The notes below the pieces were generated by a model that was not told the origin of the DNA, ran no database searches, and saw nothing but the letters and a program-made list of their open reading frames with translations. A stretch of DNA of 64,000 bases from Podospora comata (Eukaryota > Ascomycota > Sordariomycetes > Sordariales > Podosporaceae): the NCBI GenBank assembly GCA_017354895.1, contig CP071498.1, forward strand, positions 434,001-498,000, written 5' to 3'. The translations under genes and the position numbers were made by a program. Positions 47,404 to 59,200 of the stretch are shown one piece after another (position 1 is the first letter of the stretch; every line of letters begins with the position of its first letter).

Positions 47404-48486
47404 ATGTCAGACCGTCATCCCACTCTGCTCCAGCCCTACTCTGAGCGGGCCAAGACGGCCACTCACCCACTCTCCCGCTACCTCTTTCGGTTGATGGACC
47501 TCAAGGCCTCCAACCTCTGTCTCAGCGCCGATGTCACAACGGCTCGGGAACTCCTCGCGCTTGCCGATAGGGTCGGCCCGTCCATCGTCGTTCTCAAGAC
47601 TCACTACGATTTGATCTCGGGATGGGACTACAACCCGCAGACCGGCACTGGCGTCAAGCTCGCCGCCCTCGCCAGAAAACACGGCTTCCTCATCTTTGAG
47701 GACAGAAAATTCGTCGACATTGGAAAGACAGTCCAGATGCAGTACACAGCCGGCACTGCCCGCATAATAGAATGGGCACACATTACCAACGCCAACATCG
47801 ACGCTGGCAAGGACATGGTCCGCGCCATGGCGGAAGCGGCGGCCAACTGGAAGGCACGCATTCACTACGAGGTCAAGACGTCCGTCTCTGTTGGCACACC
47901 AGTTGCTGGCCAGTTTGATGATGGGGAAGAGCAAAACAATGGCGGGAGCGACAGGGACTCTGACGGGCGAAAAGGAAGTATCGTCTCCATCACCACCGTC
48001 ACTCAGTCCTTTGAGCCTGCTGACTCACCGAGATTGGCCAAGACCAACGAGCATGGCGATGAGCTCGTCTTCCCCGGCATCGAGGAACCGCCAATGGACC
48101 GCGGACTGCTCTTGTTGGCGCAAATGTCGTCCAAGGGCTGCCTGATGACCAAGGACTACACCCAGGCCTGTGTCGAGGCCGCTCGCGAGCACAAGGACTT
48201 CGTCATGGGTTATGTAGCGCAAGAAGCCCTCAACTCTGCTCCAGATGACAACTTTATCCATATGACTCCTGGCTGCAAGCTACCACCACCGGGCGAGGAG
48301 GAGAACGGACATGTCGAGGGCGACGGCTTGGGCCAGCAGTACAACACCCCGGCCAAGCTCATCACCCTCCTCGGCACTGACATCGTCATTGTGGGACGTG
48401 GCATCATCCAGGCCGCGGACCCCCCGACAGAGGCTGAGCGCTACAGGAGGAAAGCGTGGAAGGCGTACCTGGCTCGTCTGAGTTAA
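47404..48486 (+). CDS. pyr4: Orotidine-5'-phosphate decarboxylase
   Basis: Last step of de novo UMP synthesis, cytosolic; the URA3/pyrG/pyr-4 enzyme. 360 residues, single exon, ATG at 47404 in good context (ACC ATG TC). Motifs: [14 protein letters not shown] (substrate strand with Lys/Asp), [14 protein letters not shown], the catalytic array [13 protein letters not shown] with Lys102 and Asp100/Asp105, [25 protein letters not shown], and the phosphate-binding end [17 protein letters not shown] low-complexity insertion of about 65 residues (about 163-228, acidic then Ser/Thr-rich) lies between two catalytic strands. This insertion is characteristic of Sordariomycete-type OMP decarboxylases and explains the length over the roughly 270 of yeast. 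Confidence 0.98.
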   Translation: MSDRHPTLLQPYSERAKTATHPLSRYLFRLMDLKASNLCLSADVTTARELLALADRVGPSIVVLKTHYDLISGWDYNPQTGTGVKLAALARKHGFLIFEDRKFVDIGKTVQMQYTAGTARIIEWAHITNANIDAGKDMVRAMAEAAANWKARIHYEVKTSVSVGTPVAGQFDDGEEQNNGGSDRDSDGRKGSIVSITTVTQSFEPADSPRLAKTNEHGDELVFPGIEEPPMDRGLLLLAQMSSKGCLMTKDYTQACVEAAREHKDFVMGYVAQEALNSAPDDNFIHMTPGCKLPPPGEEENGHVEGDGLGQQYNTPAKLITLLGTDIVIVGRGIIQAADPPTEAERYRRKAWKAYLARLS

Positions 48487-49465
48487 ATGAGCTGAACATG
48501 AATTTGGCGCTGGGGAAACGGATGGGAAAGGCTATACATGGCTTGAAAAGTGGCATATATGTGGTGATGGGAACATCCGGATTTTGATTTGCTGCCTGGG
48601 ACAGGGTACAGCAGGTTTCTGCGAGTAGGAGAGAGGGCGGGTTAGGGTCGGGATGGAATGGATGGATACATAGGAAGGCGATTGATGGAGGGGCGTTTGG
48701 CGACATTTAGATTTGGCATGAGTGAGCGTGTTAAAGCATGATCTATGAAGTGTTGCGCAAACTACAACGACGGTCTGGATTCATGTATGTATTAGTCGGG
48801 TCCCCGGAACAATACATACCGCCGGATGACTTGCATGCGGATTCGTCCGCCAGTCGCCCGCTGATTCACACAGCATACTTTTGTCCATCAACGCGCCAAT
48901 CGGAAGGATTCGTGTATCTGGTTTGTCTGACAGGCCACCGACGGCCCTTGCCTGAAGACAGACGCTGAACCAGGGCCCGGAGTTAGCGGTCCTACCGGCA
49001 AGGCGGGCGAGCAGTCTTAGGTGAGCCTTGGCGAATGACATCGGACGGATCTGATTGTCCCCCCCACTTTTGGGACCTTCTTGTTCATTGATTGATGGAG
49101 GGGACCGGCGTCATGTCATTCCTATTGACGGTTACCTACCTGCATCGCAATCCAATCCAACCGCCAACAACCATAGCGATCGACGGTCATCGAGTTATCG
49201 ACCACGTTATGCGCCTAGCCCGCGTGCTGAACCCCTGGAATTTTAATTGACGTTTTACCACAATCTGAGCTCATATCTCTTTGCGTTGCGACGAGCGAGT
49301 CCGTCTTGGGGCCCGGCGAACTAGTCCGAGTCGATACTCCACTTCCCCGGACCTGAGTCCGCGCGCTCCAGTGCTTGGGACCTCGTTGCGCACCGCTACC
49401 GTTCCCCGTTTCCCGCCCCGTTTCCGGTGGATCCCTTTCGGCAGCGCACTCCCCGAGTCGATCTG
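48487..49465. other. Intergenic region, pyr4 3' flank and upstream of the zinc-cluster gene
   Basis: About 980 bp without a supported gene. Presumably the pyr4 terminator region and the promoter of the Zn2Cys6 factor. Confidence 0.5.
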
Positions 49466-52252
49466 ATGTCCACTTCGAGTCCCGGCGATGCGGGAGCATG
49501 GCCTGCTGCCGCCAACGGTGCCTCGTCCGAGTACCCTGATGCCGGACTGAACAATGACACCGCCGCCGCCGAAGACAATGCGCCAGCCCGGCCACCGCCG
49601 AGGAAACGGAGGAGGATCGTGATCTCTTGTACCGAATGTCATAGGCGCAAGCAAAAGGTTTGTCTCAGTTCTGATGTCGCTGTTGGACAAAGGCTAATGA
49701 GTGAATGGACAGTGTGATCGACAGCTCCCTTGCACGAACTGCATCTCACGAAATAAACATAGCGCATGCCACTACGAAACCGGTGCGCCGACAGCAAGAC
49801 AACAGCAGAGACGCCAACAGCTAGTTGCCCCTACGAATGGCACCGCCGATGGCGCAGACGGTGGTGGAGGGGCCTCCAACTCGGTTTCAGGCTCCGGCTC
49901 AACAACCACAGCCACCTCCCCTGACATGGGCAAATCCCCCATCACGTCCTCTTCATCAACGACAACCCACCACACCGGCAGCGATCTCTCCGAGCACATC
50001 GCCACCAACGGAGGTAAACCCGTCACCAAAGTCGCGTCCGAAACCTTTGGCTACTCTGGCGCCGGCACGCTCGGTTTCCTCCGTAAAATTGAAGAGTCCA
50101 CCACTGGCGACGAGAACCTGCCTCCCCCCCCCGGGCAACCTACCTCGATTGACCAAACTACACCCTCCATCTCAGACGGGTTGACAAGAGAGAAGTACAA
50201 ATCCTTGATCCGGCAACTCCCTGCGAGGGTCCACATCGAGAAGCTAGTCGACATTTACTTTCGGGAGTTCAACTGGCAGTATTACGCCCTCGACAGGACT
50301 TTGTTCGACAGCTTGCTCGCGCAATGGTACACCCTCCCCTTTTCCATCCTCAGTCAAGGCGGGCCGTCCCAAATCCCGCTATCACTGAGGCCGTTTCCGG
50401 GGTTGCTGTTCAATATCATTGCTATTGCTCTCTTGACCCTTTCGTCAGATGACAGGGAGTTCGAGGGGCTGTTGTATGCAGGGTTGAATATGACTTTTGA
50501 GGATTTGGCGAATGATTACTCTGACTCTGGGCTGCAAGTTTTGCAAGTGCTGGGCAAGAGATCAATGACGCTCACGACAGTCTTGGCTGGGTTTGCCAGG
50601 GCGAGTTTCCTCAAATATGTCGGCTTGGTGACGGAAAGCTGGCATGCGATTGGGAGTGCGATTAGAGATGCGCAGGAGATTGGGCTGCACAGGGATAGTT
50701 TGGATCCGAGGCCTCCTTCTGGGGCGACGTTGCAGGAGGTGTTGGAGGTGCAGTGGGAGGTGCAGAGACGGAGAAAGATATGGATGACGCTTGTGGTTTG
50801 GGATGTGCACATGGCTGGCGTGCTGGGTCGGCCGACGACGATCAACCTGACGGCCGTGCCGCCGAGCTTGCCGGTTGATGTGAAGGGGGACTCGCCGGGT
50901 GCCAGCCCTTCGGGGGAGTTGATGCCGATTGTGGAGCGGGGGGAGAATGAGCCGCCTACGCCGTTGACGAGGGCGGTGTGGGCGTATCATCTTATGGCGC
51001 CGATGAGGGAGATTCTGGAGCTGGAGAAGGAAGGGCCGTGCCCGAGGGATTTTGGGAGGGTGGATAAGCTTCATGAGGAGGTTGTTTCAATTGAGAAGAA
51101 GACGCCGCCTTTTTTCAGGTTGGAGAATCCGGACACGAGGTTTGATGATAGGGAGGATTGTTACTGGTTGCCGTTGGCGAGGGTTATTTTGCCGCAGCTG
51201 TCGTCTTTTGAGCTAATGGCGTTGCACAGGCCGTATATTTTTACCAGGCCAAAGAGTCGGACGGAGGCGCTCAAGGCGAGTTTGGGGATGTTGAATGCGC
51301 AGAGGTTGCACTTCATGGCGCTGAGGCCGGCTTTGTACAAGACGTAGGTCACCCCCTATTGCCCCGACTCCTGTTGCCACTTCTAACCCAACCCAGATTC
51401 GCCCTCTTCTTTGGCACCTTTGACGCCATCGTCCTCATGGCAGCAATTTATATTCTCTTCCCCCGTGAACACCCAGAGCTCGTCCAGTCCGCCCTTCAAC
51501 ACTTCCAGTGGGCAGTCGAGCGCTTCGAGGCAATGTCTGAGCGCAACGCTCTCGCCAAAGCAGCCCTGGGTGTCCTCCACGCTGTCCGTCTTCGCCTCCG
51601 ACGCTCTCTCGATTCGGTCGCCAACAAGTCACAATCGGCCTCATCCGGCACCAGTCCTTCAACCACCACAACAGTCACCTCCAAAGCCAACCCTTTGTCC
51701 CAGTCCTCTTCCTCCACCGGCACCAACGCCGCTGCTTCCAGTGGCGGCGGCCACCACTGGGAAACCCACACCCCGCGCCGCGCCTCCCGTTCCTCATCTT
51801 CCACTGGCGCCGGTAGCGCCATCTCCCCCAACCCTCTTCAGGCCCCCCTCGGGCCCTTGGATTTCTCCCAACCGGGAAGCCGCACCTCTGTCACACCAAC
51901 AACAGACCGCAACTTTTACCCTGGTGGGCAAGTAGACTGGACGCTACCAAGTGACTTTAACTGGGCTTCCCTTCAACCTATATACCCCACACATGATTTG
52001 ATCTTTAATGATTTAGTCGGCGTAGGGGACACAAATGGGAACGGCCTGAGTTGGGACACGAGAACTACTGTCCCTGGGCTAGGGGGGCTGACTACTGTTG
52101 TTGGGGGGAGGGAGCAAGTCCAGCAGCCACCGCAGCAGCAGCAGGGGGTTCAAGGTCAGGGACAGCAAGGGGGGGTGAACTGGCAGCAGTTTGAGGGTGA
52201 TTTTGGGAATGATAGCGTTTGGAGTTTGCTGAATCAGTTTGGGCCGATGTAG
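49466..52252 (+). CDS. Zn2Cys6 fungal transcription factor
   Basis: Nuclear DNA-binding regulator, 892 residues in three exons: 49466-49657, 49713-51343, 51397-52252; introns 55 and 53 bp with GGCTAATG and TTCTAACCC branch regions. The first intron splits the zinc cluster; joining gives CTECHRRKQKCDRQLPCTNC followed by ISRNKHSAC, with Cys at 55, 58, 65, 71, 74 and 83 in the standard spacing. A basic stretch RPPPRKRRR precedes it. A Ser/Thr/Gly-rich linker leads to the fungal-specific regulatory domain (about 200-560), which includes GLVTESWHAIGSAIRDAQEI and a helical AEEIGLHRD-type motif (here AQEIGLHRD). Exon 3 adds the hydrophobic segment FFGTFDAIVLMAAIYILFP, a helical part, then a Ser/Gln-rich tail. 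The target genes cannot be told from sequence. The start at 49466 is the first ATG in frame. Confidence 0.93.
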
Positions 52253-52582
52253 GTTGCGTGTATCGGGTGTTGACTGGTGTGTAAGATGAGGGTTATATGG
52301 GTTGATCTATGAACATCGTCAACTGTTAGGTATGGCGTATGGATGGCTAGGTGTGGGTCAAAAAGTGATTATGGTATCGCCGGAGATTTTGGTTCAACTT
52401 TTTGTAGTTTCCAAAGACATAGTTTACATATTTATCTTCATGTCTCACAACAGCCCATACAATACTCTCGATTCAAACCCTGTCTCGACACCCTCACCAC
52501 CCCTATCTCCTACCAAGAGTCCCTCGCTATCCACCGTGATATTCCCACACTCCGCCTAGTTCACCGTCAAGCAATTACATAA
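52253..52582. other. 3' flank of the zinc-cluster gene
   Basis: 330 bp between the stop codon and the tRNA gene; no other feature seen. Confidence 0.45.
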
Positions 52583-52654
52583 GCCCGCATGGCTCAGTGG
52601 TAGAGCGCATCACTAGTAATGATGAGGTCGTCAGTTCGATTCTGGCTGTGGGCA
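52583..52654 (+). tRNA. tRNA-Thr (anticodon AGT)
   Basis: 72-nt cloverleaf without intron. Acceptor stem GCCCGCA/TGTGGGC (one G-T pair), D stem GCTC/GAGC, anticodon stem CATCA/TGATG with loop CTAGTAA so that the anticodon is AGT (read as IGU, threonine), T arm GTCAG TTCGATT CTGGC, discriminator A. The A box TGGCTCAGTGG and the B box GTTCGATTC are intact. A TTTT run for RNA polymerase III termination lies about 38 nt downstream (52692-52695). CCA is not encoded, as expected for a eukaryotic nuclear tRNA. Confidence 0.96.
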
Positions 52655-53245
52655 GTTCAAACATCCTAACTGTCAACGAAGTTGACTTTACTTTTGTATT
52701 TTGCCCCTATCCTTTCCTCATCCTCTTACGTGACACCGTTAGGTCAAACAAACCCCTTTTGCCCCTTTTTTTTCCCCATCGCCTCCGTCGAGTAAGAAAC
52801 CAAGTAGTTTACCGCAAACATATACAGACAGACAAACATATATGTTGTTGACCTTGGGCATCATGAAACACAGAGGGAAAGAAAAAAGTGCGCAAAAGGT
52901 GATTGATTATATTGGATCTTGTTCATTCTGCAAAGGATAAGATCAACAGGCCACCCCAAAAACAACATAAACATGATGTACAACCCATCATTCCGATCTC
53001 TCATTGCTACTACTCTTCCATCATGAATACAAACAAAAGAAACACAAAACAAAATATACATAACAAGCCCGGCCCCCCCTCCATTAACTCCCAGATTTAT
53101 TTCCCAATAAAAAATATAAAAAACAGCCCTGAACGAAAAAAAAAAAAAGTGAATCCCACACCTTGCCCGCCTGCTAAACCAACATTCACAAAATTGATAT
53201 CATTCAAACAACTCCCCTCCCCCGCCTCTCTTTCTTCCATACCCC
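52655..53245. other. Intergenic region after tRNA-Thr
   Basis: About 590 bp, A-rich from 53020 on. Probably the 3' untranslated and polyadenylation region of the giant leftward gene. No ORF with support. Confidence 0.5.
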
Positions 53246-56200
53246 TCAAGCCCCCTTCCTCTTCTCCTCAACCGGCGTCCCAACCTCGCTCTCCAGCGCA
53301 GTAATATTCGTCTCTGTCCCCAAAGCAGCAGGCGGATTAGTCCAGTCACTAGCCCCATCATCAAAATCCGACTCCTCACTACTACTGAACTCGTCATCAC
53401 CACCACGAGGAGTAACAACCGTCGTGCCACTGCTGACCTTTCTCAACTTGTCTCCAGTCAACGTCGGCTCTTCAGCTTCCTTTTCATTCTCAGACTCCGA
53501 CTCAGACTCCGACTCAGCTTCGACATGCTCAATATCATCGTCAGTAAACTCCGAGGCCGCGTCGTCAGCAGTCTTGGTTTCAGTTGTGACGGCTTCAGTC
53601 TTGGGCTGGTCGATGACCTCCTCCTCATCCTCGGATTCAGACTCCGACGAAGACGCCTCCTCCAGCTCGGGCGAAGAAGCACCGGAAGAAGCAGCGGCCT
53701 TGGCAGCGGCAAGAGCAGTCCCATCCTTTTGCTCAACCTCTTCCTCGTCGTTATCATCTTCAGACTCACTGCTCTCCTCCTCCTCAACAGCAGGAGCAGC
53801 AGCCCCCTCAACAGGAGTAGCCTCATCACCAGCCACCGACTCAGCCTCATCCTCCGATTCATCAACCCGAATCTCATCAACCTTGATCTCCTCAGTCTCT
53901 TGAGGAATCTCAACCTGCTCCTCCTCATCCTCCTTGACAACCGGGACATTCTCCTTATCCTCCCCCTCCACCTCTCGATCCCCCATCAAATCCCCATACC
54001 CCTTCCCAGCCTTGTTCCCACTCGCAGCCCTGCTCTTAGGCGTAGCCGCCATCGGAGTCCAGCTCTCCTTCCTAAGGCCCCTGTTCGCAGCACCACCAGC
54101 AGGGTTCCTAACGCTCTGGCTTCTCTTGATGCCGCCGGCAGGGATGTTATTGCTGATCTGCGTCAAGCTAAAGTTCCTCTTAGCCTCAGGACTGAGACCA
54201 GACTGAGCAAGCGCGATACTGATCGCAGCCGAGGTCCCCCTAGCCTTGTTCGGACCGGCAGTATCAAGCGGTTGCTGTCCACTAACAACCCTCTTTCTGC
54301 TCAACGTAGACGAAAACTCCCTGTTGCCGCCACCGGGACCCTTCTTCTCGGGCAGGCCGCTGGCAGTCTTCTTCATGAGCAACACCTTGGAAAGATCCAT
54401 GACACCCTCTAGCACCTTGCGCTCCATGTGCTCGGACTGGGTGGTGAGATCTTCAACCTCCTCACGGCGGAACTTGCAGGCAGCCTCGAGAGTAGACAGC
54501 TCAGAGCAGAGGTTGTTCTTGCGCGAGTTGAGATCCTCTTGGTCAAGGCGCAAATCAGCCAGGCTGGTCTTGATACGCTCCTCTTCCTCCTTGAGCTCGG
54601 CCAAGAAGGCAGTCTTGAGATTGTCGTGCTCAACGCGGAGGGCGGCATTGGCTTCCTTGACTCTGGTCTCTTCTACCATGAGGTTGGAAAGCAACTCAAT
54701 CTTGAGACGGTCATTGTCCTCCTTCATGGAAGCACGAAGCTCTTCTTGCTCAGCCTTAAAGGTGGCCTTGAGAGCCTCTTGCTCAGCCTTCAGCTGGGCC
54801 TTGAGTTGTTCATGTTCCTCCTTGAGTTGGGCCTTGGCCTGCTCATACTCTTCCTTCAGAGCAGCCTTGAGCAAATCATTCTCCTCCTTAAGGGTGACCT
54901 GGAGCTTGTCGTTATCGGCGCGGAGCTGCTCATTGACCTCGCGAAGTCTGAGCTCTTCCTCCTGGAAGCTCTTGATGAAGCTCTCACGGAGAGCCTCCTG
55001 GTCAGCGCGAAGGCCGGCATTGATCTCCTTGAGAAGCGACTCTTCCTCTCTGAGATTGGCGAGATAGGTGTCACGGATGGTCTGCTGCTCTTCCCGGAGG
55101 GCATCGTTCAACTCCTTAAGCCTGCCCTCCTCTTCACGAAGGTTGGCCAAGAAAGTCTCCTTGAGCTTATCCTGCTCCTCCTTCAAGGCAACATTGTTCT
55201 CCATGATGCGTGCTTGCTCTTCCTTGAGGTTGGCGATAAAAGACTCCTTGAGCTGGTCTTGTTCAGCCTTAAGGGCGACGTTGGCTTCTGTGATCCGGGT
55301 TTGCTCCTCCTTCAGATTAGACAAGAAAGTCTCCTTCAGGAGCTCTTGCTCCTCCTTGAGGGACGTGATCGTCTCCTTGAGTCGGGCCTCTTCGCTCTGA
55401 AGGTTGGACATGAAGGCAATGGTAATCTGCTCCTGTTCTTGAGGAAGAGTGACAGAGATATACTGCTTGAGGCGCTCCTGTTCCTCGCGAAGATCGGAAA
55501 TCTGAGCCTCAACCTGCTGCTTCTCCTCAAGCTTGCGCTCCAAGGCAACGATGGTCTCCTGAAGTGTCTTCTCCTTGTCCTCATGCTCATCGGCGATGCG
55601 TTGAGTCTGAGCAGCAATGAAGATAGCGAGCTCAGCAGCAGTGGCCTTGACCTGAGAGTGAACCTCGTCAAGAGTGTCCAGCCGCCCGAACGCCTTGTCG
55701 GCAACCTCAGTATGGCCGACAAGAACATCAAGCTTCTCATTGACAGCAGTGTCATCGTACTTTTCGACAGGAATCTCAACGCGCTCCTGGATAGCCTGGG
55801 CCTTGGTGTGGAGCTGCTCATAATGCTGACCAACCGTCGAGACGAAGTCTTCAAGGGTCTGAAGAATCTTGGGCTGGTACTCGGCAACCTGGTCATTGAC
55901 GCTGCCGACCTTGGTGATGGCCTCTTGAACTGTCTCACGAGTGAGGGAATGTTCAGTCTTGGCCTCAAGCTGGCCTTCATCAGACTTGGTAACAAGCGCC
56001 TCAACCCGCTCAAACACAGTCTTGGAAGCCTCCTCCATCCTCTCCATCGAGTCGGTAACAGCAGACCCAAGAGTATCAACCAGCTGTTTGAGCTCCTCAG
56101 CAATAGCCTTGTTGCCAACAACTGCCGCCTCCATGTTGGCATCTCGATCCTCACCCTTGGCAGCCCGTTCCTCATGAAGAAGCTGGAACTCGTCATACTT

Positions 56201-59200
56201 GCCCATCAGATCAGCAATCCGCTCATCCAATTTGGCAATGACAGCGTCGCTGGCGGCTTGAACCTTCTCGTTGGTCTCCAAGTTGGCAGTCGAAAAACTA
56301 GCCTTGGACTCCTCGACATCAGTCTTGAGAGCATCAAGCATAACCTTCAAGTCGTCGCCAACAGTGTCGTTCTTGGTAATAGCCTCCTTGATAGTAGTGC
56401 TGAAGCCATCAAGCAAAAGATGAATCGAGTCCACCCCCTTTGCCCCCTCCTCCAGCTTGCCCCTCAACACGCCATGGAAGTCCTCCAAAATAGCCTTGAC
56501 CTCCCCAACCCGCTCACCGACACCGACAATCTCCGCCTGCCTATCCTCCGTTGCTTTCTGGGCATCCAGAGCATGGAAATCCATACACTCCTTCAGCTCC
56601 CCAAGTTGAAGCTCGAGATTGTCCATGTTCTCCTTTGTCGGCAGCGAAGCCAAATCAACCTTCATGATGTTCTCAATGAGCACCTTGGTATCAAGACAAA
56701 CCGCCTCGACAGCCTCGACGTCGGTCTTGGTGATTCGCTCGGGGTCGTCCAGAGCCTTCTCATGGCGCTCTTTCATCTCGTCAAAAGCAGCAACGACCTG
56801 GTTGACCAGTGACTCGACCTTGAGAATATCTTCCTTCTGAGAAACAATCTCCAACTGGCTAGCCACGCCACCCACGCTCTCTCTAGTCTCGAGGATGAGC
56901 GTCTCCAACGCGTCGATGTTATCCTTCTTGGATAGGGTGTCAACATAACTGACCAGGCCGGCAAGGGATTCTCTGGTCTCCAGAATGAGTGCCTCCAAAG
57001 CATCAATATGATCTTTGCGCACGCCCTGCTCGCCGTCAATGAGATCGTCCAGACGAGCCTTGGTATTGCGAAGAATCGTCTCGATGGCCTCAACATCCTC
57101 CCTAAGGGCGGGCTCATCATTCTCGCTCGGTACTCTTGGTTCCCTTGGCTTGCGGGGGGGCGGATCGCGGGTTGACATCTCAATCACCGTCGCCTGGATC
57201 TTCTTGAGTGCATCCTCCATCGAAGCAAGTGGGACTTGACTCGGCAACTTGGCAACTGACTCCTGTACCTGGCGGATCGTATCCTCCATGCGGCGGGCGT
57301 CTTCCTTGGACATGGCATCGGGATCAGGAACAGAGGTAGCCTGCATCACCTCAACCTTTTTGCCCAGCTGGGTAAGCAAGGTCTCAAGATTTTTGATATC
57401 ATCCTTCTGGACGGTTTTCTCAACAGGGATGATAGCTCTGGCCTTGATCTCCTCCTCGTCGTTGTCCTGGGCCTCCTTCACCAAAGCTAGCTCGTTGCTG
57501 GTGCTCTTCCTCATATCATCGATATCGGCTCTAACGCTATCGAGGCCAGCTTTCAGAGCTTCCAGAATTTCGTCATTGGCGGTGAGGTCGGCAGGCTTGT
57601 CGCGGAGGTTGTTAATGCTGACTCGGATATCGCCCAGGCCTTCCTGAAGCGCGTCGAGAATCTCAGTCAGCCCGGCAATCGGCCGTGAAGAAACCTCAGC
57701 CCTCAGGCTTGAAAGCCCCTCCTGAATAGCCATGAGAACTTCCTGGGTGTACATGCCGGCCTGTGGGGTGACAGGCACCATGCTGGAGTTGACAACCTCC
57801 CGGAGAGACTCGAGCTCCTCCTTGAGCATGGTCTTGGAACTGTCAGTCGACTTGAGTACCAGCTCGCCAACCTCATCGCGGAAGCCATCAAGAGTTTTGA
57901 GCAAGTCCTGCATGAACTCTTCCTTGTCCTCGGAAGATGATGATTCGCCCTTGACGCGGTCAACGTAAGATTCAATCTCGGACCTGAGATTCTCAAGACC
58001 GTCATTGTCAACGGTGCTCTTCTTGGACTCTTCAGTAGCAGCCTTGAACTCGGCAACCATGACGTCCCTAATCTCCTGCAACTTGGCGAGAACCTCTTCA
58101 TTACTAGCAGCTGGGCTAGTAGCATTGGCAGAAATAACTGCGGACCCAGATGACAGAGTCTGAAACTCCTTACGAACAGACTCGATCAAGTCGGCAGCAA
58201 TCTCAGTCGTCAGATCAACCTCTTGAAGGCCACGCTTAACAGCCGCGACCATAGCCTCGGGGTCTTGGCTCTTGGCTGAATCTCCTTGCTCAAGCTCCTT
58301 TTTGACGATATCAATCACATCGGCCGCGATCTCAGTGGAAAGATCCAAAGCCTGAATACCTTCCTTGACAGCGTCGACAATATCAGCCTTGGACAAGTCA
58401 GACTTGGTTGCACCTGAGCTGGAACCAGCAGCGGCCGCAAAGTCAAAGCCATCGAGTGTAGTCTTGACAGCATCTGACACATCAAGCGAAAAGTCGAGCG
58501 AGTCGAGGGCGGACTTGACGGCCACTTCAATGTCGGATTTCGAAACTGATGAGCCAGGAGAGGCATTCATCGGGATCTCGGAACCAGAAAAAGATGGGGG
58601 CGATGGCATAGGAATATGAGAGCCCATACTAGCGCTTCTGGGCACCAGCGCCCTCTCATTGTTGGCCGAATGAGAAGAGCTGCCAAAGTTGTGGTCCTCT
58701 AGCACTTTCTTGACGGCCTCTGCCACAGACTTGGAGAGCGTGTTGGTCAAGTCCATCTTTTCCAAGCCATCCTTGACGGCATCGGCAACATCGTCTCTGC
58801 TCAGGTCGAGGAATTCAAGTCCTTCCTTGACTGCGTCCGCAACATCAACGCGCGACAAGTCCGGTCGGGGAATCATGGCCGCCAGAGCCTCAATATCAAA
58901 GCCTTTGAGTCCTTGCTCAACCGCCTGTCGTACCTTTTCCTCCTGTCCCCTCAGACCTTCCTGTACAGCATCCAACATGTCATCAGACAAATCCAGTCCC
59001 TTCAAAGCCTGGCTCACAGCCTCAGCTACATCTCCCTTTGTGACCGGCTGTGTGACAAGCGCCTCAGAAACTGTTTTGCTGAAATCAAAGGCGTCCAAGG
59101 CATCGGCGACAGCATCGATAACATCGTCCCTGCTAGCCCCCTTTGGTTCAGGCGGTGGCGGCATAGCAAGAAGTCCTTCTCTAACGGCATCAAGCACATC

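Noticed and set aside
54428-56812. A 794-codon open frame on the plus strand
   Set aside because: It is exactly antisense to the coiled-coil part of the giant gene. Its Leu/Ser-rich composition is what reverse-complemented Glu/Lys/Leu repeat codons produce. No ATG-led family motif.
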